From positions 1,612,001-1,676,000 of the forward strand of contig OZ220734.1 in NCBI GenBank assembly GCA_965116945.1: a stretch of 64,000 bases of DNA, read 5' to 3'. This stretch comes from Plut-88900 sp965116945 (lineage in GTDB: Bacteria; Chloroflexota; Dehalococcoidia; Plut-88900). Each line of letters starts with the position of its first letter. The stretch's first letter is position 1. Below are positions 27,143-35,638 of the stretch, piece after piece. The notes below the pieces were generated by a model, which was given only the letters and a program-made list of their open reading frames with translations, was not told the DNA's origin and searched no databases. The translations under genes were made by a program, and so were the position numbers.

Positions 27143-27627
27143 CCGTACGCCGCGTTGGGCGCAGGTGGGGTCCTTCCGCGCCGAGGCGCGGGCATCCACG
27201 GTCCGGTGGAGAGGCAAGGGTACTTGCGACTCCAGGGTGACGCCGGACGGCAGTAGTCGAGAGGGGGCGCTGGTCTTGGCTGTTCTTCCAGAAGGGAAGA
27301 TTGAAGGGGTGAGGGACACGGAATTGGAAAGGGGGGTGGGGAGGAGGCGCGTGTCGGTGGCCGATCGGTCCCATACCGACCGGTTGCGACGGGGCCATGT
27401 GAGGCTAGTGCGACTCATGGGACTCCTTGTGTTCCGCTCCGCCAGAGGCGGACTTTCAGCAGGGCGGATGTTCCACCTTTCCTGGTTAGGCCCGACTTGA
27501 TGGGTCGGGACTAGGAGAGAATATAGTACATACGTTTCAATGTGTCAAGGGGTGGGGTCTCGCAGTTTGGGGGTAGGGGGATTGGTGGTGGAGGGATGTG
27601 ACGAGTTGTAAAAGCGTGATCCTCCCT

Positions 27628-27661
27628 CCGCTCATACTTCGACTGAGCTCAGCACGAGCGG
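27628..27661. repeat. Short hairpin repeat, CCGCTC...GAGCGG type
   Basis: A 34-bp imperfect inverted repeat opening CCGCTCATACTTCGA and closing with GAGCGG, followed by CCC. A related copy is at 45895-45927, and looser relatives are near 48420-48450 and 58268-58310. All are intergenic. Confidence 0.6.
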
Positions 27662-27823
27662 CCCATCCCCGGGGAGGGCGACCCGCCGGTCGCCCCTACA
27701 GGTAAGGACACTCCGCCCTACCCCTCGGGATGGATTCCCGATCGGAGTAGGGAATGACGGAGGGGCGTGGGGGGTACGTGTTAGAATGGGCGGGTTTCAC
27801 GGGAGAAGAAATTTGGGGTTGTT

Positions 27824-29008
27824 TTGACCAGCGAACGACATACCGCCGACCGGGTCCAGCATTTCACCGAGTCGATAATCCGGGACATGACGCGGATTAA
27901 CAACAACCTGGGCGGTGTGAACATGGCCCAGGGCTTCCCCGACTTTCCTCCGCCTCCCGCGCTGGTCGAGGCTGCGCAGGAAGCATTGAATGGTGATTTT
28001 CACCAGTATGCCAACACCTGGGGAGCGGGGCCTCTGCGGGAGGCGATTGCCGAGAAGTTCGGGTGGTATAACGGCCTGAGCCCGGAACCCGATGCCCATG
28101 TCACGGTTACATGCGGCGGCACCGAGGCGATGATGGCGACAATGCTCGGGCTGGTGGACCCAGGTGATGAGATCATCATCTTCGAGCCGTTCTACGAGAA
28201 CTATGGCCCCGACACCCTGATCTCGGGTGGGAAGCCTGTGTACGTGCCACTGCGTCGGGTGGGGGACGAGTTCAAGTTCGACCCGGATGAACTCAGAGAT
28301 GCGTTCTCATCGAAAACGAAGGCCATGGTTATCACAACGCCCCACAACCCGTGCGGAAAAGTATTCTCTGATGAGGAGTTGGGTGTGATTGCCGAACTCT
28401 GCCAGGAATACGATGCGCTGGTCTTCTCTGACGAGCCATACGAACACATCATATTCGACGGACTTAAGCACCGGAGCATAGCGTCGCTGCCGGGGATGGC
28501 GGAGCGGACTGTGACTGTCAACAGCGTGTCCAAGACTTACAGCGTCACGGGCTGGCGCATCGGGTGGGCGATAGTGATGGACGCGACGCTGTGTACAGCG
28601 ATACGTCGGGCGCACGACTTCCTGACGGTCGGGGCGGCGCACCCCTTGCAGATGGCCGCTGCCAAAGGGATGAGCTTTCCGATGAGCTACTTCGAGGGCC
28701 TTGCAGCCGAATACGAGGCACGACGGGACGTGACGCTGGAGATTCTGAGGGACTCGGGGTTCAACTACGTGACACCCCAGGGCGCCTACTACGTCATGAC
28801 TGAATATCCCGACTGCGGCTACGACGATGATTTGGCCTTCGCCATGTTCATGGCCGAGACCATTGGTGTGACGCCGGTGCCGGGTCGGGCATTCTACCGC
28901 AGCCCCGAGCACGGCAAACAGTTCGTTCGATTCGCATTTCCCAAGAAGCTGGAAACCCTTGAAATCGTCCGGGAGCGCATGTCTCGGATAGACGAATTTC
29001 GGAAGTAA
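27824..29008 (+). CDS. Class I/II PLP aminotransferase
   Basis: A 394-residue aspartate-aminotransferase-fold enzyme. It has NMAQGFPDFPPP (substrate segment), TTPHNPCGKVFS near 171-182, the cofactor Asp in VFSDEPYEH, and the Schiff-base lysine K237 in SVSKTYSVTGWRIGW. The sequence resembles the MalY/KAT-like methionine aminotransferase and kynurenine aminotransferase group. The start is TTG 27824, and its ribosome site is weak. The M20 peptidase begins 14 bases after its stop, suggesting joint expression for peptide or amino-acid use. Confidence 0.88.
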   Translation: MTSERHTADRVQHFTESIIRDMTRINNNLGGVNMAQGFPDFPPPPALVEAAQEALNGDFHQYANTWGAGPLREAIAEKFGWYNGLSPEPDAHVTVTCGGTEAMMATMLGLVDPGDEIIIFEPFYENYGPDTLISGGKPVYVPLRRVGDEFKFDPDELRDAFSSKTKAMVITTPHNPCGKVFSDEELGVIAELCQEYDALVFSDEPYEHIIFDGLKHRSIASLPGMAERTVTVNSVSKTYSVTGWRIGWAIVMDATLCTAIRRAHDFLTVGAAHPLQMAAAKGMSFPMSYFEGLAAEYEARRDVTLEILRDSGFNYVTPQGAYYVMTEYPDCGYDDDLAFAMFMAETIGVTPVPGRAFYRSPEHGKQFVRFAFPKKLETLEIVRERMSRIDEFRK

Positions 29009-29022
29009 CCGAGGAATCTACG

Positions 29023-30105
29023 ATGATCAATGAAGACCGCTTGGTCAAGACTTTCTGCGACCTCGTCCAGATTGACAGTCCCTCCGACGAGGAAGAGGAG
29101 ATGGCTCAGGACCTGTCGAGGAGGTTGTCGGAGTTGGGGTTTGAAATCCTGAGGGACGCGCACGGTAACCTGATCGCGCGGGAGGAGGGTGAGAACCCGC
29201 TCTTGCTGTCGGCGCACATGGATACGGTGGAGCCGGGCCGGGGGATTAAGCCCCGGATTGAGGGGGACCGTATCGTCTCCGATGGGACAACGATACTGGG
29301 AGGCGACTGCAAAGCGGGGGTGGCGGCAATTCTGGAGGGGCTGGAGTCGGTGATTGAGGACGGGCTGCCGAGACGGAATATCCAGCTGGCATTCACAAGG
29401 GGGGAGGAGATCGGGTTGGTCGGGGCCCGGAACATGGACTACTCCATGATTACTTCCAGCGAGGCTGTGGTTTTTGACGGGAACGGGCCGGTTAACAAGC
29501 TGACTGCGTCCAGCCCGACCTACATCAGCTTCGAGGTGAACGTGACTGGGAGGTCGGCGCACGCGGGGGTCGAGCCCGAGAAGGGCCTATCCGCCATCAA
29601 GATAGCGGCGGAGATCATCAGCGAACTGCCCCAGGGTCGGCTGGACGAGGAGACCACGTTTAACGTCGGGACTATCTCGGGGGGAAGCGTCAGGAACGCA
29701 GTTCCCGAGCAGGCGACCTTCACGGGTGAGTTCCGCAGCGTGAACCTGGAGACCCTGGACCTGCTCCAGCTCCAGGCTCGGGGCATATTCGCCCAGGTGC
29801 GCGATCGGTACAAGGAAGCGATTATCGAGGACGGCTTCACCGTCGAGTTCAACACCTACACCGTAAAGCCCGGTGAAAAGATGCTGGAAATGGCAAGGCG
29901 CACCCTGGACTCGATGGGCCTGCCGCTCAGGCTGGAACCCTCGGGCGGAGGGACTGACGCGAACGTAATGAGGCAGAAAGGTATAGAGTGCATAGTTGTC
30001 GGGATGGCAACGAACGAGATGCACACGGTGAGGGAGTTCGTGGTGATACCGGACCTTGTGAACGCGGCGACGTTCTGCCGGAAGGTGATGACTGAGCAGG
30101 GGTAG
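29023..30105 (+). CDS. M20 family metallopeptidase (PepT-like)
   Basis: A 360-residue di-zinc peptidase of the M20 family. Landmarks are LSAHMDTVEPG (His ligand and catalytic-supporting Asp), GGDCKAGVAAI (bridging Asp), TRGEEIGLVGA (catalytic Glu pair) and a C-terminal NEMHTVREFV His ligand. The dimerisation domain GRSAHAGVEPEKGLSAI sits between. PepT-type tripeptidase or related aminoacyl-hydrolase is the most likely role. It follows the aminotransferase in the same direction. Confidence 0.88.
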   Translation: MINEDRLVKTFCDLVQIDSPSDEEEEMAQDLSRRLSELGFEILRDAHGNLIAREEGENPLLLSAHMDTVEPGRGIKPRIEGDRIVSDGTTILGGDCKAGVAAILEGLESVIEDGLPRRNIQLAFTRGEEIGLVGARNMDYSMITSSEAVVFDGNGPVNKLTASSPTYISFEVNVTGRSAHAGVEPEKGLSAIKIAAEIISELPQGRLDEETTFNVGTISGGSVRNAVPEQATFTGEFRSVNLETLDLLQLQARGIFAQVRDRYKEAIIEDGFTVEFNTYTVKPGEKMLEMARRTLDSMGLPLRLEPSGGGTDANVMRQKGIECIVVGMATNEMHTVREFVVIPDLVNAATFCRKVMTEQG

Positions 30106-30160
30106 CCTTACAAGGTATGATGGGGCAAGACATGAGCAAAATCCTGACGGAGGTTGAAGG

Positions 30161-30487
30161 ATGAGCGACGCCGTCTTCATTCGTTTGACGGGAATCATCG
30201 AGAAGGAAGGGGACGTGTACCTAGCTTACTGCAAGGAGTTGGGAACGATCACTTGCGGAGATACGATAAAGGAGGCAAAGGCGAATCTCCTTGATGCTCT
30301 GGAAGTTTATATCGAGGGGCTAGAGGAGATTGGGGAGCGGGACAAGGTGTTCAGGGAGAAGGGCGTCAGGATAGAGCGAGAATCGGATTATTCCGTAGAT
30401 GTCGACAAACCTTTATCACTTTCCACTTTCGAGCACGTGGGTCGGTCAAAGCAACTCAACACGTATAAATTGGCCGTGCCCGTATAG
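30161..30487 (+). CDS. hicB: HicB-family antitoxin
   Basis: A 108-residue HicB-like protein. The partial RNase-H-fold domain is recognisable: YLAYCKELGTITCGDTIKEAKANLLDALEVYIEGL. The gene precedes hicA by two bases, the hicB-hicA order seen in many bacteria. HicB neutralises HicA and usually represses the operon through a C-terminal DNA-binding region; here the C-terminus (SLSTFEHVGRSKQLNTYKLAV) is short and does not show a clear helix-turn-helix or RHH. Confidence 0.85.
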   Translation: MSDAVFIRLTGIIEKEGDVYLAYCKELGTITCGDTIKEAKANLLDALEVYIEGLEEIGERDKVFREKGVRIERESDYSVDVDKPLSLSTFEHVGRSKQLNTYKLAVPV

Positions 30488-30489
30488 AG

Positions 30490-30732
30490 GTGAAATATAC
30501 TGACCTCCCGCTATGTTCGAGCAAAAGCATTCTGGCCTGTCTCTTACGGCTGGGATGCGAAATGAACAGGTCAAGCAGGGGCAGCCATCAATTCATCTAT
30601 CGTTACGTGGGTAGTCGTAAGGTGACATCGACGATTGTCTTAGGGAGAAAAGAAGTTCCAAAGCGGATTTTGAAGTCAGTGCTTACCGACCTGGAGATTA
30701 CGGCGGATGATTTCAGGAAGCATTTGCGTTAG
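30490..30732 (+). CDS. hicA: HicA-family mRNA interferase toxin
   Basis: An 80-residue HicA toxin with a dsRNA-binding-like fold. The catalytic His lies in SRGSHQFIYR, and VPKRILKSVLTDLEIT matches the family C-terminal helix. The start is GTG 30490, two bases after the hicB stop. HicA cleaves mRNA to arrest growth. Both genes appear intact, unlike the Doc module at 8191-8792. Confidence 0.85.
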   Translation: MKYTDLPLCSSKSILACLLRLGCEMNRSSRGSHQFIYRYVGSRKVTSTIVLGRKEVPKRILKSVLTDLEITADDFRKHLR

Positions 30733-30777
30733 CTGATCAAGAGGAAGGTCTTTTGGCATTCGGGCGTTAGTCAAGCA

Positions 30778-31527
30778 ATGAGGATGGAAGGAAAAATAGC
30801 GCTGGTGACAGGCGGGGCGGGGGGAATAGGGTCGGCGATATGCCGGCTGTTTGCGGCAGAGGGGGCGAAGGTGGTAGTGGCGGACGTGGACTCGGGGCGG
30901 GGGGAGGGGGTGGTGACGGAGATCACGGCGTCGGGTGGGTATGCAGTCTACATGGACCTGGACGTTACCAAGGAGGAGGACTGGGAGCGGGCGGTTGCGG
31001 CAACGGTGGAGCGTTTCGGGGGTCTGAACGTACTGGTGAACAATGCCGGCGCCTACAGCCCGGAATTGGTTGCTGATACGCCCCTGGAGACCTGGGAGCG
31101 AGTTATGGCGGTGAACGCGACCGGAACGTTTCTCGGGAGCAAGCATGCTATACCGGAGATGAAGAAGTCGGGTGGGGGCTCGATAGTGAACATGTCGTCA
31201 GGGGCGGGGATAGTGGGGAATGCGGATGGGACGGCATACGGGCCGGCCAAGGGCGCCGTCAAGATTCTCACGAAGACCACGGCACATCAATACTCCCGAG
31301 AAGGGATTCGGGCCAACTCCATCCACCCGGGCCCTATCGACACGCCCATGCTCCACGCCCAAACACGGGAGATGGCAGAGCAAGGTGACCCCATTGGGAA
31401 CATTCCGATGGGGAGGATCGGGACGCCGGAAGAGATTGCCTATGGGGCCCTGTACCTGGCGTCGGACGAATCTTCGTATGTCACGGGTATAGAACTGCCG
31501 ATAGACGGGGGTCGGGTGAACACGTAG
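30778..31527 (+). CDS. Short-chain dehydrogenase/reductase
   Basis: A 249-residue classical SDR. The cofactor motif is TGGAGGIG at 11-18, NNAG at 88-91, the catalytic Ser near 140, and YxxxK as Y154-K158 in AYGPAKGA. The Asp after strand two (VVVADVDS) favours NAD(H). It ends with the family C-terminus VTGIELPIDGG. Its substrate is probably a secondary alcohol or 3-oxoacyl compound; the gene starts 45 bases after hicA but is not obviously linked to it. Confidence 0.9.
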   Translation: MRMEGKIALVTGGAGGIGSAICRLFAAEGAKVVVADVDSGRGEGVVTEITASGGYAVYMDLDVTKEEDWERAVAATVERFGGLNVLVNNAGAYSPELVADTPLETWERVMAVNATGTFLGSKHAIPEMKKSGGGSIVNMSSGAGIVGNADGTAYGPAKGAVKILTKTTAHQYSREGIRANSIHPGPIDTPMLHAQTREMAEQGDPIGNIPMGRIGTPEEIAYGALYLASDESSYVTGIELPIDGGRVNT

Positions 31528-31655
31528 TAGCCCGACTTGAGGGTCGGGACTATAATCGAGAATAGAGAATGCCCGGGAGGAATCACCCTCACCCTAGCCC
31601 TCTCCCCTCAAGGGAGAGGGAACCGGAAGGGGACTCGGGGCTGAGGAGAACGAAG

Positions 31656-32780
31656 ATGGCCGACTACAACATTATTTCAGGAGATTCCCACGTTACGGAC
31701 CCGGCGGACCTTTGGACGACGCGATTGCCGCAGGAGTTCCGAGACAGAGCGCCGAAAATCGTGAAGGACCCGCCCGGAGAAAAGGGAGACCGGTGGGTAT
31801 GTGAGGACCTGCCGACTGTAACAGCGTCGATGGCCTTTTTTGCGGGGGCGAGTCGGGACAGCTACTCGGAGTTTGAGTCACACATTGAGGAAGTCTCGTA
31901 TCAGGACGGGCGGGCCGGGGGATACGACCCCGCGGCTCGGCTGGAGGATATGAAGATTGACGGGACGGAGGCCGAGGTCCTGTACCCGTCCTACGCACTC
32001 ACCTTGTATCGGCTCCAGGACCCGCCATTCCAGAGGGCGCTGTTCTCCGTCTATAACGACTGGCTGGCAGAGTTCTGCTCCCACGCGCCGGATGTACTGC
32101 TGGGCATCGGCCTAATTTCCATATATGACGTAAACCAGGCCGTGGCCGAGTTGGAGCGCTGTGCTGCGATGGGGTTGCGGGGTGCGTTGATTAACTCCTG
32201 GCCCGAGCCCGAATACACCTACGAAAAACCTATGTACGAGCCACTGTGGGCCGCGGCCCAGGAGGCCGGCATTCCCATAAGCCTGCATGCCTTCACGGGT
32301 TTCGGGCCTGAAGACCAGCTGGGCCAGGACCGGATCAGCCAGACCTGCCTCCACCACCCGGGGCAAAGGTCTCTGTCTCACCTGATTTACTGGGGCGTCT
32401 TTGATCGGTACCCGAGCCTGAAGGTCGTTTTGGCCGAAATGGACATAGGCTGGATTCCCCACTACCTGTGGCTGGCCGATGACAAGTACCGGATGCGCCA
32501 GGACTCTCGGGTTGAGGTGCCGGACATGGCCCCAAGCGACTATTTCAAGCGCAATATTTACGCCTGTTTCATGGACGACCCGGTCGGGGTCAAGAATACG
32601 GATATTATCGGGGCGGACAACTATATCTGGGCGAATGACTATCCGCATTGGGAGAGCACGTGGCCGAAGTCGCACGAGTACATCGCCCGTAATTTCGAAG
32701 GGGTGTCGGAGGAGATCAAGAAGAAGATCACCCGGGACAACGCCATCCGCCTCTTTGACATGAAGCTGAACGGCAACTAG
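31656..32780 (+). CDS. Amidohydrolase-2 family metal hydrolase (paralog E)
   Basis: A 374-residue amidohydrolase-2 protein starting MADYNIISGDSHVTDPADLW. The D-x-H-x-x-DP motif shows that the second ligand His is missing, as in paralogs B and C. The mid-barrel His lies in ISLHAFTGFG, and the metal Asp in WANDYPHWESTWP. ATG 31656 has GAGGAG upstream. The preceding 130 bases hold a partial copy of the CCCTCTCCC repeat (31583-31621). Substrate unknown. Confidence 0.87.
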   Translation: MADYNIISGDSHVTDPADLWTTRLPQEFRDRAPKIVKDPPGEKGDRWVCEDLPTVTASMAFFAGASRDSYSEFESHIEEVSYQDGRAGGYDPAARLEDMKIDGTEAEVLYPSYALTLYRLQDPPFQRALFSVYNDWLAEFCSHAPDVLLGIGLISIYDVNQAVAELERCAAMGLRGALINSWPEPEYTYEKPMYEPLWAAAQEAGIPISLHAFTGFGPEDQLGQDRISQTCLHHPGQRSLSHLIYWGVFDRYPSLKVVLAEMDIGWIPHYLWLADDKYRMRQDSRVEVPDMAPSDYFKRNIYACFMDDPVGVKNTDIIGADNYIWANDYPHWESTWPKSHEYIARNFEGVSEEIKKKITRDNAIRLFDMKLNGN

Positions 32781-32795
32781 GGCACTTACACCCCG

Positions 32796-34025
32796 CTAAT
32801 ACGTTATCTCGTCCCATTTTCTGGGTAGCAGCATGGCGCAGATGGAGAGGCTGATGGGCATGGCGGAAGCGACCATAAGAGCGAGTCGGGGCTCCAGGGC
32901 GTAGTCTTCAAGGACGCCTGTAAGCAAGGGGCCGACGAGGGCGCCTGCCCATACCGCTGTTTCGAGGAAACCTATTGCAGTGGCTATTTCTCGGGGCTTT
33001 ATGCCCGGGAGCTGGAAGGGTATGGATAGGGTGATGGGGAAGTAGGTCCAGGCTATTCCGTTTATTGAAGTTAGAAGGACCAGCCACCCGAAAGAGCCCG
33101 TCCACAGGAACCCGACCTGGGTGGCAGCCATACCCACTCCACACCACCACAAGATGACACGCTTCTTGCCAATTCTGTTGGTCAGCAGACCGACACCGAT
33201 GCCAGCGAAGGCTGACACACCGCCACCTATCGCTATGACGATTCCCGAGGTGAGCTCCTCGACGCCGTACTGTTCCAGCATGAGGGTGGGCCAGAAAACG
33301 GCAAAGGCGGACCACGCAGCCGAGTTTCCCAGAAGGCCAAAGGCAAGGAACCAGAGCTCCTTGTAACGGAAAATGGAGGAGAGGGGACTCCGGGTCTGGG
33401 CCTTCATCTCGGCGAGGTACTGGGGGGAGGTGCGTTCCTTGCCGAGGACCTGCCAGATCAGGGTTAGACCGAAGATTCCGAAGGCGAAGATGTAGAAAGT
33501 CGTGCGCCAGTCATCGTCGAGGACTTTCAGCAGGACGGGGACCAGGATGAATCCCAGGGCGGTCACTCCCCAGAGCATGTTGGACAGTGCGTTGACAATT
33601 ATCACCTCCCTTGGGAGGGCCCACTGGCGGACCAGCATGGCGCGGACAGGTTCCCTCACGACCGTGGTAATGCCATACATGGCTCGGGCGAGAAGGAGGA
33701 GGTAGAAGGAGCGGGACCAGCCTTGCAGGAGTACGAGCAGGCCGCCTGCAAGGAAGGTTATGGTGGTTACATGCTTGGGGTTCAGCCTGGAGAGCCACCA
33801 GCCGGCGGGGAGGGCCAGCAGCATCATTCCTACCCTGGGTGCAGAGCCGAGAAGACCCTCCTCGGTGGCGGTGAGGTTGAACTCCTTGTTTATGCTGGGC
33901 AGCATGAGGCCCAGGCCTTCCAGGACGATGAACCCGAATACATGGGGGATCATCCACGCCGTGATTACGACGAACCGGTAGTTTGAAGACTGGGGGGCGG
34001 TGGGCTGGGTGGAGTGTGCGCTCAT
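32796..34025 (-). CDS. MFS transporter
   Basis: A 409-residue permease with about 12 hydrophobic segments; the N-terminal half begins NYRFVVITAWMIPHVFGFIVLEG and carries the loop GWWLSRLNPKHV. It shares architecture and wording with the MFS pair at 36880-39407 (for example the GLLLP/GLMLPSI segment after helix one), so the three are probably paralogs. It converges with the amidohydrolase E gene, which suggests but does not prove substrate pairing. Confidence 0.82.
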   Translation of the reverse strand: MSAHSTQPTAPQSSNYRFVVITAWMIPHVFGFIVLEGLGLMLPSINKEFNLTATEEGLLGSAPRVGMMLLALPAGWWLSRLNPKHVTTITFLAGGLLVLLQGWSRSFYLLLLARAMYGITTVVREPVRAMLVRQWALPREVIIVNALSNMLWGVTALGFILVPVLLKVLDDDWRTTFYIFAFGIFGLTLIWQVLGKERTSPQYLAEMKAQTRSPLSSIFRYKELWFLAFGLLGNSAAWSAFAVFWPTLMLEQYGVEELTSGIVIAIGGGVSAFAGIGVGLLTNRIGKKRVILWWCGVGMAATQVGFLWTGSFGWLVLLTSINGIAWTYFPITLSIPFQLPGIKPREIATAIGFLETAVWAGALVGPLLTGVLEDYALEPRLALMVASAMPISLSICAMLLPRKWDEITY

Positions 34026-34129
34026 GCGGGCGGGAATGATACCGCGAGGCGAGGGTTGTTGGATATAGGCGGAGTGTTACCCCACCCCCCAACAAAAAGG
34101 CATAGGCATTCCTTGCAGTTGCGCTGGGG

Positions 34130-34270
34130 AACCCTCACCCCCTTGATCCCCCTCTCACGCCACGGGCGCATCTTCGACCCTTAGGGCCCATAAGGGAGAG
34201 GAGGAGAAAAGAATAGAGGGAGGCGCATGTGCGTCGCACATGCGCCTCCCTCTAATTCAGTACTGTGGGG
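34130..34270 (+). repeat. Two-hairpin dispersed repeat with variable palindromic core, copy 3
   Basis: AACCCTCACCCCCTTGATCC, then the conserved hairpin arm CCCCTCTC interrupted by about 25 extra bases before TTAGGGCCCATAAGGGAGAGG, an A-rich link, a perfect palindrome with 20-bp arms (34214-34233 and 34235-34254) around one central base, and TAATTCAGTACTG. It fills most of the 280-bp gap between the MFS and amidohydrolase genes. Confidence 0.78.
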
Positions 34271-34304
34271 AAGGACGGGGATGAATGACGAAAGGGGGGT
34301 GGGG

Positions 34305-35468
34305 TTAGTTGAAGCGGTAGAGTTCGGCGGCGTTGCGGTAGGTGATGTTGGTGCGAGTCTCCTCATCCAGCGAGGCCAGGTTGGCTTCCAACAACTGTTG
34401 GGACTCGGGCCAGATGCCGTCGGGGTGGGGGTAGTCGGAACCCCACATGATGTTGGAACCCCCTACCAGGTCAACCACTTCCTGGGTAATCACCTCATCC
34501 TGGAAGGTGGAGTGGCCTTGCCGTCGCCAGTAATCGCTGGGATTCATTTCCAGGCCGAGGTGGAAGAGGCGGTCCTTGTATTCCTGGTCGAGCCTGTGCA
34601 GCACGTAGGGTATCCACCCCACCCCACATTCCCCGAGTACGAATTTGAAGTCGGGGTTATTGGAGCATGCGCCCGAGAGAATGATGCTTGCGACGTACTC
34701 TGCGCCGGAAAGCTGGAATAGTGTGAAGTTGACGCCCATAGCCACATATTGGCAGTAGTCAGGGGCACCGGTGTCAGGTTTGCGGTACGGGAGTCCGACG
34801 GTGTGGAAGGAAATGGGCATCTGGCGCTTGGCGGAGACTTCCCAAAGAGTGTTCCATTCAGGTTGGTAGATGGGGGTTGCGGCACTGGATACGTTTAGCT
34901 CGGCGCCCTTGAGGCCGAGGTCGGCGGCGCTGGAAAGCTGCTGTGCGGCCAGTTTCGGGTCGTGGCTAGTGAGGCAGGCAAGTCCAATGAACCGGTCGGG
35001 GTTGGTAGCGCAGAACTCGGAGGCCCACTCGTTGTAGATTCCGTAGATGGCGCCCAGGGCCTCGGAGTTGCGGACGGCATCACCACCGGCAGCAAAGCCG
35101 CTGGCCACGCCCAGGATGCCGTAGATTACCTCGCCGCCTATTCCGTCGATGTCCTGGTCTCGGAGACGAAGCTCGGGGGTGGTGGGGTGGTACAGGCCCT
35201 CGGAGGCATCGGAGAAGAAGCCTTGCTCCTCCATCTTGTCGAGGTGCAGAGAAAACCCGGGCACGTATTTCTCACCGGTGCCGCTCAGGCCGGAGCCCGC
35301 CACCCTGGATATGACCGCATCCTCAATCATCCACCAGCGCCCGTCTTCCGTTTCTTCGACACGAGGCATTGCGGAACGGAGATGGCCCGGGGCCCGGGTG
35401 ATGAACAGGTCTTCGGGCAGCCAGCTAAGGTCGATGTGGCAGTCTGCTGAGACCACTTTTTGCTGCAT
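34305..35468 (-). CDS. Amidohydrolase-2 family metal hydrolase (paralog F)
   Basis: A 387-residue amidohydrolase-2 protein, nearest to paralog A (789-1958). Motifs: VSADCHIDLSWLPEDLF, ACLTSHDPKLAAQQL, ISFHTVGLPYRKPD, LGECGVGWIPYVLHRLD and the metal Asp in WGSDYPHPDGIWP; the C-terminus ends YRFN as in paralog A. ATG 35468 is chosen since AGGAACCCATC precedes it and paralogs start here; the 33-residue extension in the longer frame is unsupported. HIS-Asp in place of HxH is shared with A and D. Confidence 0.87.
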   Translation of the reverse strand: MQQKVVSADCHIDLSWLPEDLFITRAPGHLRSAMPRVEETEDGRWWMIEDAVISRVAGSGLSGTGEKYVPGFSLHLDKMEEQGFFSDASEGLYHPTTPELRLRDQDIDGIGGEVIYGILGVASGFAAGGDAVRNSEALGAIYGIYNEWASEFCATNPDRFIGLACLTSHDPKLAAQQLSSAADLGLKGAELNVSSAATPIYQPEWNTLWEVSAKRQMPISFHTVGLPYRKPDTGAPDYCQYVAMGVNFTLFQLSGAEYVASIILSGACSNNPDFKFVLGECGVGWIPYVLHRLDQEYKDRLFHLGLEMNPSDYWRRQGHSTFQDEVITQEVVDLVGGSNIMWGSDYPHPDGIWPESQQLLEANLASLDEETRTNITYRNAAELYRFN

Positions 35469-35638
35469 GATGGGTTCCTTTTGAGTGTGTAATTGGGTGT
35501 TTTCGTATATGGTCTGGGTAATGCTACATTCCAGTCGGGAGTAAGGCAATGGGGCGACCAAATTCATTGACCGAGCCCTGTCTCGCTCCTAGAATCACGC
35601 CGGGACACCAGGTCCAAAGATAAAGCGAGGTTACGAAG

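Larger units (their letters stand above)
26356..27823. other. Repeat-rich non-coding gap
   Basis: About 1.47 kb with no convincing gene. It holds a variable-core palindromic element (26636-26760), two GGAATGACGG-type repeats (26821-26846 and 27731-27760), an imperfect tandem repeat of about 70 bp (27005-27142), a CCGCTC...GAGCGG hairpin repeat (27628-27661), and two copies of a GGGCGACC-type palindrome near 26581 and 27676. A hairpin CCCGACTTGATGGGTCGGG at about 27490 is shared with 31529-31546. The long open frames are low-complexity by-products of the repeats. Confidence 0.6.

Noticed and set aside
26546..27418. Long minus-strand open frame of 290 codons in the repeat-rich gap
   Set aside because: Composition is dominated by Pro, Arg, Ser and Leu, it translates the known repeats, has no ribosome site and no family motif, and opposes an equally long open frame on the other strand.
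28307..28912. Minus-strand open frames within the class I/II aminotransferase gene
   Set aside because: Antisense shadows of a well-supported gene; high GC at third positions leaves the opposite frames open.
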